From: Vibrio salilacus | GTDB lineage: Bacteria > Pseudomonadota > Gammaproteobacteria > Enterobacterales > Vibrionaceae | Direction of reading: 5' to 3' | DNA length: 38,838 nt | Assembly (NCBI RefSeq): GCF_002811245.1 | Contig: NZ_NIVQ01000024.1 | Coordinates: 1-38,838 of the forward strand | Shown here: positions 19,405 to 27,551 of the stretch, piece by piece | How the letters are laid out: every line of letters begins with the position of its first letter | How positions within the stretch are numbered: the first letter of the stretch is position 1 | Position numbers and translations under genes: made by a program | Notes under the pieces: model-generated | What the model saw: the letters and a program-made list of their open reading frames with translations, nothing else | Told to the model about the DNA's origin: nothing | Databases searched by the model: none

Positions 19405-19728
19405 TTAAAGAATAAACGCCGCCAACAGTGTCACAATCAACAGAGAGGTTGATAAGATAAACAGCTCTCGCACCCGATCACACTTACCCGTGAATACTTC
19501 ATCATGATGATGGTGATACTCTTTGCTCTTCAAGTAATGGTACAAGCGGAACTGCTTGGTCACGTTGCCGTGGGTAGTAAAAAAGCCATTACCATCAACC
19601 TGTTGATAGAGTAAGGGATGGGCTTCTCGCATAATATAAATGAGAGAGCGCAGTGCAGTAAGATAGCGAGCCATATTGACTAAGGTCACCATCATTAGTG
19701 CGAATAGAACTGTGTCAGCATTGATCAT
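19405..19728 (-). CDS. uspB: Universal stress protein B (UspB)
   Basis: 107-residue inner-membrane protein with one hydrophobic segment at each end (about residues 5-25 and 88-107). Between them are [41 protein letters not shown] and a [21 protein letters not shown] stretch. These match E. coli UspB (111 residues) by eye, including NMARY, DPLLYQ-type and GFFT motifs. UspB is a stationary-phase protein linked to ethanol resistance in E. coli; its mechanism is unknown. Proximity to uspA (with ftnA between) echoes the E. coli uspA-uspB pairing. Confidence 0.88.
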   Translation of the reverse strand: MINADTVLFALMMVTLVNMARYLTALRSLIYIMREAHPLLYQQVDGNGFFTTHGNVTKQFRLYHYLKSKEYHHHHDEVFTGKCDRVRELFILSTSLLIVTLLAAFIL

Positions 19729-19802
19729 CTTTTCCTCCCTACATCTTCTAAAATGCCCTGAGAAAAAGACGATCTATCTATTAGAGGGTCTTAAGCCGAA
19801 TA

Positions 19803-20330
19803 CTATTCAGCAGGGGCATCCATGATCGAAGATGAACCTTCTTTTGCTAAAGCCGCTAGATCTTTGTCGATAAAGAACAGCGCTTTACCGTCTTCGCCTA
19901 CAAGATCTAACTTATCTAAGATCCCTTTAAATAACTTCTCTTCCTCGTGCTGCTCTGCAACATACCACTGTAAGAAGTTGAAGGTTGAATAGTCTTGTGA
20001 TGTAAAGGCTAAGTGCGCAAGCTTGTTGATCTTCTCTGTAATCATCTGCTCATGCTCAAAGGTTTCACGGAATACATCACCCAGACTGTTAAATTCATGC
20101 TTTGGTGCATCAATTGACCCTAAGATTGGCATTGCCCCTGTTTCGCTCACATAAGTAAACAGACGCTGCATGTGCCCCATCTCTTCTACGGCATGTGCAC
20201 GTAAAAATTCAGCAGCACCTTCGAATCCTTTGTCTTCACACCAAGCACTCATTTGTAAGTATAGATTGGATGAGAAAAATTCGAGATTAATTTGTTCATT
20301 CAATTGTTCGACCATTGCTTGAGAAAGCAT
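19803..20330 (-). CDS. ftnA: Non-heme ferritin
   Basis: 175-residue cytosolic ferritin that oxidises Fe(II) and stores iron in a 24-subunit shell. Ferroxidase ligands are visible: Glu17 in [13 protein letters not shown], Glu and His in [12 protein letters not shown] (about 50 and 53), Glu94 in [11 protein letters not shown], and the QH/EE pair in [11 protein letters not shown]. Four-helix text runs to about residue 160, followed by an acidic tail ending IMDAPAE. An AGGAG site precedes the start. It diverges from uspA; the shared upstream DNA has no obvious 19-bp Fur box. Confidence 0.95.
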   Translation of the reverse strand: MLSQAMVEQLNEQINLEFFSSNLYLQMSAWCEDKGFEGAAEFLRAHAVEEMGHMQRLFTYVSETGAMPILGSIDAPKHEFNSLGDVFRETFEHEQMITEKINKLAHLAFTSQDYSTFNFLQWYVAEQHEEEKLFKGILDKLDLVGEDGKALFFIDKDLAALAKEGSSSIMDAPAE

Positions 20331-20361
20331 ATACCACTCCTACTAAGTCTATGAAGTTAAA

Positions 20362-20390
20362 TTGACTATATTATTTTCACCACCATAACA
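20362..20390 (+). promoter_or_regulatory. Possible uspA promoter
   Basis: TTGACT at 20362-20367 is followed after 16 bp by CATAAC at 20384-20389. This would give a leader of roughly 90 nt before the uspA start. The -10 match is moderate, so this is a candidate only. Confidence 0.35.
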
Positions 20391-20486
20391 CTTTGTATGT
20401 CAAATGTGGATCTGAGATCACTTTGGCAAAATTTGTTACGCCAAGGTGCTAATCTTTACTCAGTACCCTTACCAGGAGATAGCACT

Positions 20487-20912
20487 ATGAGTTATCAACA
20501 TATTTTGGTCGCCATCGATCTTTCAGAAGACAGTAAGTTACTCGTCGAAAAGGCCGTGGCCTTAGCAAAGCCACTCAATGCCGAAGTATCGTTCGTCCAT
20601 ATAGACGTCAACTATGCAGAGCTTTATACCGGTCTGATTGATATCAATCTTGCTGAAACGCAACATCAGGCCATTGAGGCATCGCAAAAGCAGCTGCAAG
20701 TACTGGCTGAACACGCTGATTTCCCAATCAAGCATACCTTGGTCGGCAGTGGTGATCTCAGCAATGAGCTGTGCGATACCATCAGTGAATTTAATATTGA
20801 TTTAGTGATTTGTGGCCACCACCAAGATTTTTGGAGCAAACTGCTGTCATCAACTCGCCAGCTCATTAATTGCTCGCCAGTTGATATGTTGGTTGTACCA
20901 CTGAAAGACTGA
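20487..20912 (+). CDS. uspA: Universal stress protein A
   Basis: 141-residue cytosolic UspA-family protein (E. coli 144). It begins MSYQHILVAIDLSEDSKLLVEKAV and has the usual VSFVHIDVNYAELYTGLIDIN and DLVICGHHQDFWSKLLSSTRQ segments, ending VDMLVVPLKD. The G-2x-G-9x-G ATP-binding pattern of the other Usp class is not evident, consistent with the non-ATP-binding UspA class. The start was set at 20487, where AGGAG lies 8 bp upstream, rather than at the longer frame from 20397. It diverges from ftnA. Confidence 0.95.
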   Translation: MSYQHILVAIDLSEDSKLLVEKAVALAKPLNAEVSFVHIDVNYAELYTGLIDINLAETQHQAIEASQKQLQVLAEHADFPIKHTLVGSGDLSNELCDTISEFNIDLVICGHHQDFWSKLLSSTRQLINCSPVDMLVVPLKD

Positions 20913-20984
20913 TTCAATAGGTCGTGTTGACCTAACAATATTGTTATACACTGCCCCTATAGTTTTTGATAATGAGTCGTAATT

Positions 20985-21866
20985 ATGGGGTATTTATCTG
21001 CGGTCACTTTACTGTGGGCGTTCTCGTTTAGCCTGATCGGTGTTTATCTCGCTGGTCAGGTTGATTCTTGGTTTTCGGTGCTAATGCGTGTCGCATTGGC
21101 AAGCTTGGTTTTCCTGCCATTTTTAAAGTTCAAGGGCGTTGATAAAGGCCTGATTGGCAGATTAATGATCGTCGGCGGCTGTCAGCTTGGTTTGATGTAC
21201 TGCTTCTACTACCAATCTTTTTTACTCCTTTCTGTACCAGAAGTATTACTCTTCACCGTGTTCACACCTATCTATGTCACCTTGATCTACGACCTGCTCA
21301 AGCGTCGTTTTTCACCTTGGTACTTGGTTACCGCCGTGATTGCCGTGATTGGTGCAGGCTTTATTAAGTTTGCAGGCATCAATGAAAACTTTGTGGTCGG
21401 TTTTTTCGTGGTTCAAGGCGCCAATATCTGCTTTGCCATCGGCCAAGTCGGTTACAAGTATTTGATCGAGCGCTATGAGGTTGAATTGCCTCAACACGCA
21501 ATTTTTGGCTATTTCTACCTCGGCGCACTGTGTGTCGCTACTGTCGCTTTTGCATTGATGGGTAATATCGACAAAATGCCAACCACCCATACTCAGTGGG
21601 GTGTATTGTTCTACCTTGGCTTGGTTGCTTCTGGCTTAGGTTACTTTGCTTGGAATAAAGGTGCGACCATGGTCAATGCTGGCGCATTAGCGGTTATGAA
21701 TAATGCCCTTGTACCAGCAGGCCTGGTGGTCAATATCGTTATTTGGAACCGTGATGTCGATTTAGTCCAGCTTGCAGTTGGCGGCGCGATTATTTTGCTG
21801 TCACTTTGGGTGAACCAGACTTGGGTCAAACGTAAAGTCGAGCAGAGTTATCATTCTGCACGCTAG
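20985..21866 (+). CDS. DMT-superfamily (EamA) transporter, possibly YigM/BioP-like
   Basis: 293-residue membrane protein with about ten spans in two EamA repeats. Segments such as TLLWAFSFSLIGVYLAGQVDSW, QLGLMYCFYYQSFLLLSVPEV and LFYLGLVASGLGYFAWNKGA recall the carboxylate/amino acid/amine branch of the DMT superfamily, to which the E. coli biotin importer YigM belongs. I cannot separate a biotin importer from an exporter by reading. It starts 72 bp after uspA on the same strand and may be partly co-transcribed. Confidence 0.82.
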   Translation: MGYLSAVTLLWAFSFSLIGVYLAGQVDSWFSVLMRVALASLVFLPFLKFKGVDKGLIGRLMIVGGCQLGLMYCFYYQSFLLLSVPEVLLFTVFTPIYVTLIYDLLKRRFSPWYLVTAVIAVIGAGFIKFAGINENFVVGFFVVQGANICFAIGQVGYKYLIERYEVELPQHAIFGYFYLGALCVATVAFALMGNIDKMPTTHTQWGVLFYLGLVASGLGYFAWNKGATMVNAGALAVMNNALVPAGLVVNIVIWNRDVDLVQLAVGGAIILLSLWVNQTWVKRKVEQSYHSAR

Positions 21867-21873
21867 AAATCAG

Positions 21874-21915
21874 TAAGCACAAGCCTGTCTATATCGATCG
21901 GGAGCCTTGTGCTTA
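21874..21915. terminator. Stem-loop between convergent genes
   Basis: TAAGCACAAG at 21874-21883 pairs perfectly with CTTGTGCTTA at 21906-21915 across a 22-nt loop. It lies between the convergent DMT transporter and hypothetical genes. No T-tract follows on either strand, so termination is only plausible. Confidence 0.4.
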
Positions 21916-21919
21916 TCAA

Positions 21920-22483
21920 CTAATGAAGTGCTAAGCCTGTATTGATTGGATTAAACGAGTTGGGGCTCGGCTTGGAGGCCGCCAGTTTTGCCTCTAGCTT
22001 AGTTTGTTTATCTAATAACTTGCGCTGTTTTTTGGCAAGTTTTAAGCGTTTCTTTTGCAGCTTGTAATGCTTCTTGAGGGCTTTTTGGGCACGCTTTAAC
22101 ACTTTTTTATCCAGCTCAGGTATGGCGCTATCTACATCATTACTTATTTCAATACGGTTCGCCAAAGTCGGCTTATTTGCATTCGCCACGTTATGTTTGA
22201 CTCGCTCAACCACAGCTTTGACAGCTCGAGCTTTATTTCTATCTAGGGGCTGGGTAGATGAGATTGGGTGGCTGGTGGGCTTAGGCGCATGAACAAAAGA
22301 GGTCTGGTTGCAGCTGTTCGAGGCTAGGCTTGCGATAGACGTCGGTTTACACAAGGTATTCTTGTCTGATGATGCACGAGAGCAAGAGCGGCACAAGTAC
22401 TTAGGTTTCGCCACTAAACGAGACAGGTCACTCAGATCCTCATCTCTCTGTTTGCGATTCATCTTACACAAACGCTTCGCCAT
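21920..22483 (-). CDS. Hypothetical basic protein with a Cys-containing N-terminal motif
   Basis: 187 residues, not recognised beyond a likely vibrio-conserved hypothetical. The start at 22483 has an excellent GGAGG site 5 bp upstream. The N-terminus MAKRLCKMNRKQRD is followed by KPKYLCRSCSRASSDKNTLC, a CxxC plus a distal Cys that could form part of a small metal site. A Ser/Thr/Pro-rich linker leads to a strongly basic helical region (about residues 125-170) repeating KKxLKRAQKALKKHYKLQKKR and similar, likely a coiled coil that could bind nucleic acid. No catalytic motif is seen. It lies between convergent and tandem neighbours without operon overlap. Confidence 0.75.
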   Translation of the reverse strand: MAKRLCKMNRKQRDEDLSDLSRLVAKPKYLCRSCSRASSDKNTLCKPTSIASLASNSCNQTSFVHAPKPTSHPISSTQPLDRNKARAVKAVVERVKHNVANANKPTLANRIEISNDVDSAIPELDKKVLKRAQKALKKHYKLQKKRLKLAKKQRKLLDKQTKLEAKLAASKPSPNSFNPINTGLALH

Positions 22484-22583
22484 GTCACCTCCAATCAAGA
22501 ATACGAATAATTCTTACTAAGGTATACTCTATTTCTCTGTGATTAAGCAAGCAAAAAATGACTCATAACAGTGTCATGGTCAA

Positions 22584-23363
22584 CTAAGTCATTGAAGCAT
22601 TGACATAAACATCAAAACGATTTTTTTTGGTCACAATTGCCATGGTCGGTTTGTGGTGATTGAGCCAATCTGCATAATCAGGACGTTTCACCACTACCCT
22701 TTTACTGGCAAGGGCTAAAGCAGGTTCCAATAGTCCATCAGCGTCCAAGTCGGGTCCTACTAATGATTGAAAAACCCGCATCTCTTTTTTGACCAACGCG
22801 CTTTTTTTCTTACTCTCTGGGTGCGGATACATAGGGTCAAGATACACCACATCCGGGCGAGAAAAATTGGGGTCAATGGCCAGTTTATCGAGTGTATTAT
22901 GACTTGAGGCATGAATCAGACTCATGCGCTCAGAGACCCACGAGCCGATCTCAGGGTCTTGTTGGGCGCGTTGTAAACCATCATCAAGCAAGACGGCGAC
23001 AACAGGATGCCGCTCGACCATCTGGACGTTACATCCCAATGACGCCAATACAAACGCATCACGCCCTAAACCTGCGGTACCATCTAGTACCGTTGGCGTT
23101 GAACCTTTGTTTAATCCAACGGCCTTAGCGATCGCTTGCCCCTTACCTCCACCAAACTTACGTCGATGCGCAACCGCCCCCCCAACTAAATCAACATATA
23201 TCGCGCCAAGCTTAGGTTCATCCAGTTTGCGCAGCTCCAAACGTTGCTCGGTAAGAACCAGCGCAAACGGGCTGAGATCGTCATGACTAAGCCCCCAGCG
23301 TTGGGTCATCTGCTCAAAACGATCAAGTTGAGTCGCATCTTCACATTGAAGCTGTAGTTGCAC
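22584..23363 (-). CDS. rsmJ: 16S rRNA (guanine1516-N2)-methyltransferase RsmJ
   Basis: 259-residue SAM-dependent methyltransferase acting on the small ribosomal subunit. Motifs are [20 protein letters not shown] at the start of the domain, SAM motif [20 protein letters not shown], the acidic VERHP after strand 2, and [16 protein letters not shown], the DPPY-like catalytic segment of RsmJ. It ends [11 protein letters not shown]. Length matches E. coli RsmJ (250). It lies 63 bp downstream of the GGDEF/EAL gene on the same strand with no clear terminator between. Confidence 0.94.
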   Translation of the reverse strand: MQLQLQCEDATQLDRFEQMTQRWGLSHDDLSPFALVLTEQRLELRKLDEPKLGAIYVDLVGGAVAHRRKFGGGKGQAIAKAVGLNKGSTPTVLDGTAGLGRDAFVLASLGCNVQMVERHPVVAVLLDDGLQRAQQDPEIGSWVSERMSLIHASSHNTLDKLAIDPNFSRPDVVYLDPMYPHPESKKKSALVKKEMRVFQSLVGPDLDADGLLEPALALASKRVVVKRPDYADWLNHHKPTMAIVTKKNRFDVYVNASMT

Positions 23364-23426
23364 TGAGTGTTCCTAAATAGTCTCTCTAAAGCGATAACGC
23401 AGTTTACTGGATTTTGCACCTAGGTA

Positions 23427-26400
23427 CTAAGCTTTCTGTCTCACAGAGAGCTGCTCTACCAACTCAGCCAATGGTTTGGGTTTGCCGATGTAATAGCCTT
23501 GGGCATAATCCACATCAAGCTCAATCAGTTGTTCGATAATGGCCGGGTTTTCAACAAACTCAGCGACGGTCTTTTTACCCATCTTATGTGCCAAATCATT
23601 TATGGAGCGTACCATTAAGTGATCTACCTCATTAATGTCCATTTCTTGGACAAAAATACCATCAATTTTGACGATATCGACTGGCAACTTTTTAAGGTAG
23701 CCAAACGATGACAGACCAGAGCCAAAGTCATCTAACGCAATCTGGCACCCTAACACTTTCACTTGGGTAAAAAACGCGATGGCTTGATTCATATTACTCA
23801 TTGCAGCCGTTTCCGTTATCTCAAGACAGATTTTACTGCACGGGACCGAGCTGTGTTCCAGTGTGTTTAGCAAGTAAGCGATGAACTCCTTGTTACCCAT
23901 AGAGTGACCCGACAAGTTTATCGAGCACAACGACAGTTTTTCAAGAGCCTGAGGATGTTGCTCAAACCACGCCAATGTTTGACTTACCACCTGCTTATCA
24001 AGTAAATGAGCGATGTTATAGCGCTCTGACGCAGGCATGAAAATTCCTGGTGAAATATAATCACCCTCAGCGTTCTTGATGCGAATAAGTATTTCAAAGT
24101 GCATACCTGCATCATCGTTTGATAGACCTAGAATTTGCTGGGCAAACAGCTCAATACGCTTATTTGCTAACGCATTGTGCACTAGGTTGACGCTATTCAT
24201 CTCTTGCTCACGACGGCGCAGCTCTACGTCATCCAAACAATACATGTTAAAGCGATTACGTCCCTCTTCTTTTGCTGCATGACACGCGGTGTCTGCTTGT
24301 GCATGAACCATTTGAGGTGATGCCGCGGTATGATCTATCAATCGAATACCTATTGAGCAGGTTAAATTGAGGCGAATATCTTCCCAAAGGAAAGCGTGCT
24401 CACTTAGGGTATTGATGATCATACTCGCCAGCCTTTTTGCGTCGAGCTCAGTACAATCTTTAAGCAGGATCGCAAACTCATCGCCCCCCATACGCGCGAG
24501 AATGGTATTATATGGCAATACCTCTTCAAGCATGCTGGCGCAGAATTGAATTGCCGCATCGCCCGCATCGTGACCGGCGGTATCGTTGAGTACCTTAAGT
24601 TGGTCTAAATCTATGTAAAGCATGGCGTGAGTGCGAGTATCATCACTCACATCTTCAAGTGCTTGCTTGAGCGCATGTTCAAAAAAGTTACGGCCATAAG
24701 AACCGGTTAGAAGATCGTGTTCGGCCTGATATTTAAGCTGTTCTGCTAAGGCGCGTGTTTCCGTTACATCCTCACCCACAATGAGTAAATGGCCCGTTTC
24801 GACCAACGGTCTGATGTTTTCGCGAATCCACACAGCCTGACCATCGGCATGGCGATATTCAATATCACGACGCCACACACCATTGATAGCTTGCTTAGGT
24901 TGCAACAACACCTGCCGCGGAACTAAAGCATCTGCATGAAGATAAAACTCACTGAGGCGATGACCTAAGATGTCATCTGCACAATAACCAAGCAACTGCT
25001 CGGCAAACTGGTTCGCTTGTTGAATCCGGTTATGCTCATCTAGCGTGACCATCATTACTGGCTGTTGATCGTAGTAATGGCTAAGGTTAGCTTCGCGCTG
25101 GAACAGACGCTCTTCGGTGATTTTACGCGAGGTAATATCTCTTGCCTCAAACAAGACCTGAGCGCCATTTTTCTGCGATGGAATTGGTTTAAACGATAAC
25201 TCTAAGACAATCGCCCCAAGCTCTGCATGCCAGACTTCAACTTCAAATTGTGCATTTTGTATTTGATGATCTTGATTGAAATAGCGCTCAATCAATTGCG
25301 CAGATTGATTCTCCCAATGGGGATGCTGCCAGATCGGGCGGTCAAAACGGAAGCTTTGATCATAGAGTAGGTCATGCAGTTTTCGGTTGCTCGACAGCAG
25401 TAAACCTTGACCATCAAACACTCCAATAAAATGGTAGCTTTGGTCAAACACCATTTCAATTAAGGTTTGGCTCTCTTTGGCACGTTGTTCACTGCGCTTA
25501 ATCTGGCGTAAATAATAAACCAATCCCAATATCACAATGATCAATAATGCCATAGTTACGCCAATGGCTTCTAACTGACGATGATATTTTTCCGTGAAGG
25601 TTTGTGGTCGGTTAAACAATGCCGCCGCAGGCTCTCCCTCAACACCAAGCCCCCACTTTTGAACCGCGTTATAATCGAGCTTTATCTCAGAAATGCCCAT
25701 CTCAACTGGCGGTAACGGGCCATCCAAGTTGTTAAGCACTTTCAACAATACCTTTGCTGTTTGCTGACCATGTTGGGGGCCACCTTGAATAACCCCGCCA
25801 ACAGCGCCGAACCCCAGCCCGTAATCATGCGCCATATAAATCGGTGCTTTGGAGGCTTGATTGAGCTCCTCCCATAAGGTGCTATCAGAAATTACATCAC
25901 CAGTTCGAGTGCGATTGTAAACCCAAAAAATCACCGCTGCACGTTGTTCAAGCTTTGAGATAAAATCAAGCAGTTGCTCAAAATCATCAGGAATATATGA
26001 AACTAACTTTTCCTGATAGCCCGCGTTTGAACTAAGAAACGCCCAGATGTCAGCACGCACCGCAGCACCGGTTACCGAATGATCGCTAATGAGATAAATC
26101 GAATCGATATCGGGTTGGATTCGCTCGATAAGCGCAATGTTGGCGGCAATATCAACGTTCTCAATAACACCTGTCGCATTAAGATTGCGATGTAAGTAAG
26201 GTTCATAATGATTGATGCCACCAAAAATCACTGGCGTATCACCAATAACGTCACCTAATCTGTTGATCAGATTAAGGGCATTGTTATCACTGACAACAAT
26301 CGCTTTAAACGCCTCTTGTTCAAATTTAGTCTTGTACAATAAATAGAGTTGTTCTAAATATTGTTCACTCTGCGAACGTTTGGTGTCGAGGTATATAATT

Positions 26401-26567
26401 CGAGTCGACAGGTTATAAGGGGCGATCTGTTGTTCAAAGCCATACTGAAATGAGTCTGTCCAAAATAAGCCCTGATGATATGAATGCACCACGAGGATGT
26501 CATTTTCATCCGCATTCGCCGAGACGGTACAAAAAGCAATGATGAGTGGAAGGCAGAAACGCAGCAA
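23427..26567 (-). CDS. Membrane sensor with periplasmic ABC-type binding domain, PAS, GGDEF and EAL domains
   Basis: 1046 residues. A signal-like N-terminus (to about 19) leads to a roughly 310-residue periplasmic region resembling ABC-transporter substrate-binding folds (DILVVHSYHQGLFWTDSFQYG, PVIFGGINHYEP, IYLISDHSVTG). One membrane span at about 335-352 follows. Two PAS segments cover about 370-490 and 500-615. The GGDEF domain keeps MGGDEFAILLKD; the EAL domain keeps EILIRIKN, INLSGHSM, EITETAAM, DDFGSGLSSFGYLK and AQGYYIGKP. Both catalytic domains therefore look intact, so it could make and degrade cyclic di-GMP in response to a periplasmic ligand. It diverges from asnC. Confidence 0.93.
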   Translation of the reverse strand: MLRFCLPLIIAFCTVSANADENDILVVHSYHQGLFWTDSFQYGFEQQIAPYNLSTRIIYLDTKRSQSEQYLEQLYLLYKTKFEQEAFKAIVVSDNNALNLINRLGDVIGDTPVIFGGINHYEPYLHRNLNATGVIENVDIAANIALIERIQPDIDSIYLISDHSVTGAAVRADIWAFLSSNAGYQEKLVSYIPDDFEQLLDFISKLEQRAAVIFWVYNRTRTGDVISDSTLWEELNQASKAPIYMAHDYGLGFGAVGGVIQGGPQHGQQTAKVLLKVLNNLDGPLPPVEMGISEIKLDYNAVQKWGLGVEGEPAAALFNRPQTFTEKYHRQLEAIGVTMALLIIVILGLVYYLRQIKRSEQRAKESQTLIEMVFDQSYHFIGVFDGQGLLLSSNRKLHDLLYDQSFRFDRPIWQHPHWENQSAQLIERYFNQDHQIQNAQFEVEVWHAELGAIVLELSFKPIPSQKNGAQVLFEARDITSRKITEERLFQREANLSHYYDQQPVMMVTLDEHNRIQQANQFAEQLLGYCADDILGHRLSEFYLHADALVPRQVLLQPKQAINGVWRRDIEYRHADGQAVWIRENIRPLVETGHLLIVGEDVTETRALAEQLKYQAEHDLLTGSYGRNFFEHALKQALEDVSDDTRTHAMLYIDLDQLKVLNDTAGHDAGDAAIQFCASMLEEVLPYNTILARMGGDEFAILLKDCTELDAKRLASMIINTLSEHAFLWEDIRLNLTCSIGIRLIDHTAASPQMVHAQADTACHAAKEEGRNRFNMYCLDDVELRRREQEMNSVNLVHNALANKRIELFAQQILGLSNDDAGMHFEILIRIKNAEGDYISPGIFMPASERYNIAHLLDKQVVSQTLAWFEQHPQALEKLSLCSINLSGHSMGNKEFIAYLLNTLEHSSVPCSKICLEITETAAMSNMNQAIAFFTQVKVLGCQIALDDFGSGLSSFGYLKKLPVDIVKIDGIFVQEMDINEVDHLMVRSINDLAHKMGKKTVAEFVENPAIIEQLIELDVDYAQGYYIGKPKPLAELVEQLSVRQKA

Positions 26568-26604
26568 AATAGCTCTCTAAAACAATCGAGTATAGATATA
26601 ATTG

Positions 26605-26620
26605 TATCACCTTGGTGATA
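26605..26620. promoter_or_regulatory. Dyad between the GGDEF/EAL gene and asnC
   Basis: A perfect 7+2+7 palindrome, TATCACC-TT-GGTGATA, lies 46 bp upstream of the asnC start. AsnC autoregulates in E. coli, so an AsnC operator is possible. The identity of the binder is inference. Confidence 0.4.
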
Positions 26621-26665
26621 ATTTGTACTTAAACTAACCAGCAAACTTAAATAACAGGGACTTCC

Positions 26666-27130
26666 ATGCAAGCTCAACACACCAAACTGGATGATTTAGA
26701 CAAAGCTATTTTAAAAACCTTGATGGAAGATGCTCGTACGCCTTATGCAGAAATGGCAAAGCAATTTGAAGTAAGCCCGGCGACGATTCACGTACGAATA
26801 GAAAAAATGAAGTCTGCCGATATCATTCAAGGCACCGAAGTGATCGTCGATACCAAAAAGCTTGGCTATGACGTATGTTGCTTTATCGGCATCAACCTTA
26901 ATGCGGCGCGTGATTACCACTCCGCACTAGAAAAGCTCAACGCTTTAGAAGAAGTCGTCGAAGCTTACTACACCACTGGTGCTTATAATATTTTCGTCAA
27001 ATTAATGTGTCGCTCTATCGAAGAGCTACAACATGTCTTGATCGATAAGCTCCAAGCCATTGATGAAGTGCAGTCAACTGAGACGCTTATCTCACTGCAA
27101 AATCCTATCAATCGCAATGTGAACCCATAA
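26666..27130 (+). CDS. asnC: AsnC, Lrp/AsnC-family regulator of asparagine synthetase
   Basis: 154 residues (E. coli AsnC 152). The N-terminal helix-turn-helix LDKAILKTLMEDARTPYAEMAKQFEVSPATIHVRIEKMK is followed by the RAM ligand/oligomerisation domain with LGYDVCCFIGINL, EAYYTTGAYNIFVKLMCRSIEELQHVLIDKLQ and STETLISLQNPINR. The near line-by-line match to E. coli AsnC supports the name over generic Lrp. In E. coli it activates asnA in response to asparagine; asnA is not in this window. It is single, ending at a strong stem-loop. Confidence 0.92.
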   Translation: MQAQHTKLDDLDKAILKTLMEDARTPYAEMAKQFEVSPATIHVRIEKMKSADIIQGTEVIVDTKKLGYDVCCFIGINLNAARDYHSALEKLNALEEVVEAYYTTGAYNIFVKLMCRSIEELQHVLIDKLQAIDEVQSTETLISLQNPINRNVNP

Positions 27131-27132
27131 AA

Positions 27133-27161
27133 AAGCTCACCTATTTTCGATAGGCGAGCTT
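27133..27161. terminator. Stem-loop between asnC and tsrA
   Basis: AAGCTCACCTAT pairs with ATAGGCGAGCTT (one mismatch) around TTTCG. An A-run lies on the left and a T-rich stretch on the right. It can serve both convergent genes. Confidence 0.7.
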
Positions 27162-27180
27162 GTCTGTCTTTGCTGTCGAG

Positions 27181-27468
27181 CTATTTTTTATTGGCTAAGT
27201 AGAGCTTGAGGTCGTCAACCGAGATGCCTTGCTCGGCGATCTCTTTGGCGAGTGAATCAACGTGCTCATTTTTACGTAATTCAATCACTTGTTGAAACTG
27301 ATACACCATATCGCGTAACACTGGTAAAGGAACTTGCTTTGCTGCGCTGCGAATACGCTCACTACTTTGACTGCCTAACTCGTTTAAAATTCGACCAAAC
27401 ATTACTTTTTCTGGAGCTTGTTCAAGTTGCTCCAAAATACGAGCCATCTCGTAGGTTGTCATTGACAT
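27181..27468 (-). CDS. tsrA: TsrA-like global regulator (H-NS-related small protein)
   Basis: 95 residues. The helical N-terminal two-thirds (MTTYEMARILEQLEQ, MFGRILNELGSQSSERIRSAAK) precede an H-NS-like C-terminal motif, IAEQGISVDDLKLYL, resembling the end of the H-NS DNA-binding domain. Position is the strongest evidence: in V. cholerae, TsrA (VC0070) lies next to a Bcr/CflA-type MFS gene (VC0069) exactly as here. TsrA represses type VI secretion and virulence genes in V. cholerae, partly overlapping H-NS. The name rests on synteny and recall, not alignment. Confidence 0.75.
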   Translation of the reverse strand: MSMTTYEMARILEQLEQAPEKVMFGRILNELGSQSSERIRSAAKQVPLPVLRDMVYQFQQVIELRKNEHVDSLAKEIAEQGISVDDLKLYLANKK

Positions 27469-27493
27469 CGTTGTGTTGTTTCCACATAACTCG

Positions 27494-27535
27494 ATATTTG
27501 AAGCTCAAATATACAGCGTTTTTATTGTTTATCAA
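27494..27535 (-). promoter_or_regulatory. tsrA: tsrA promoter with overlapping palindrome
   Basis: On the minus strand TTGATA (27530-27535) and TATATT (27508-27513) are spaced 16 bp, a good sigma-70 pattern. A palindrome ATATTTGA-N3-TCAAATAT (27494-27512) overlaps the -10 and the likely start point, about 26-44 bp upstream of the tsrA ATG. It is well placed for repression. Confidence 0.55.
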
Positions 27536-27551
27536 GGCTTGTCTAACCAGA

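Noticed and set aside
20918..20934. Terminator after uspA (TAGGTC/GACCTA hairpin)
   Set aside because: The stem is only 6 bp and no T-tract follows.
22924..23286. 120-residue plus-strand frame opposite rsmJ
   Set aside because: Antisense shadow of a confidently identified methyltransferase; Ser/Pro/Arg-rich composition is typical of such shadows.
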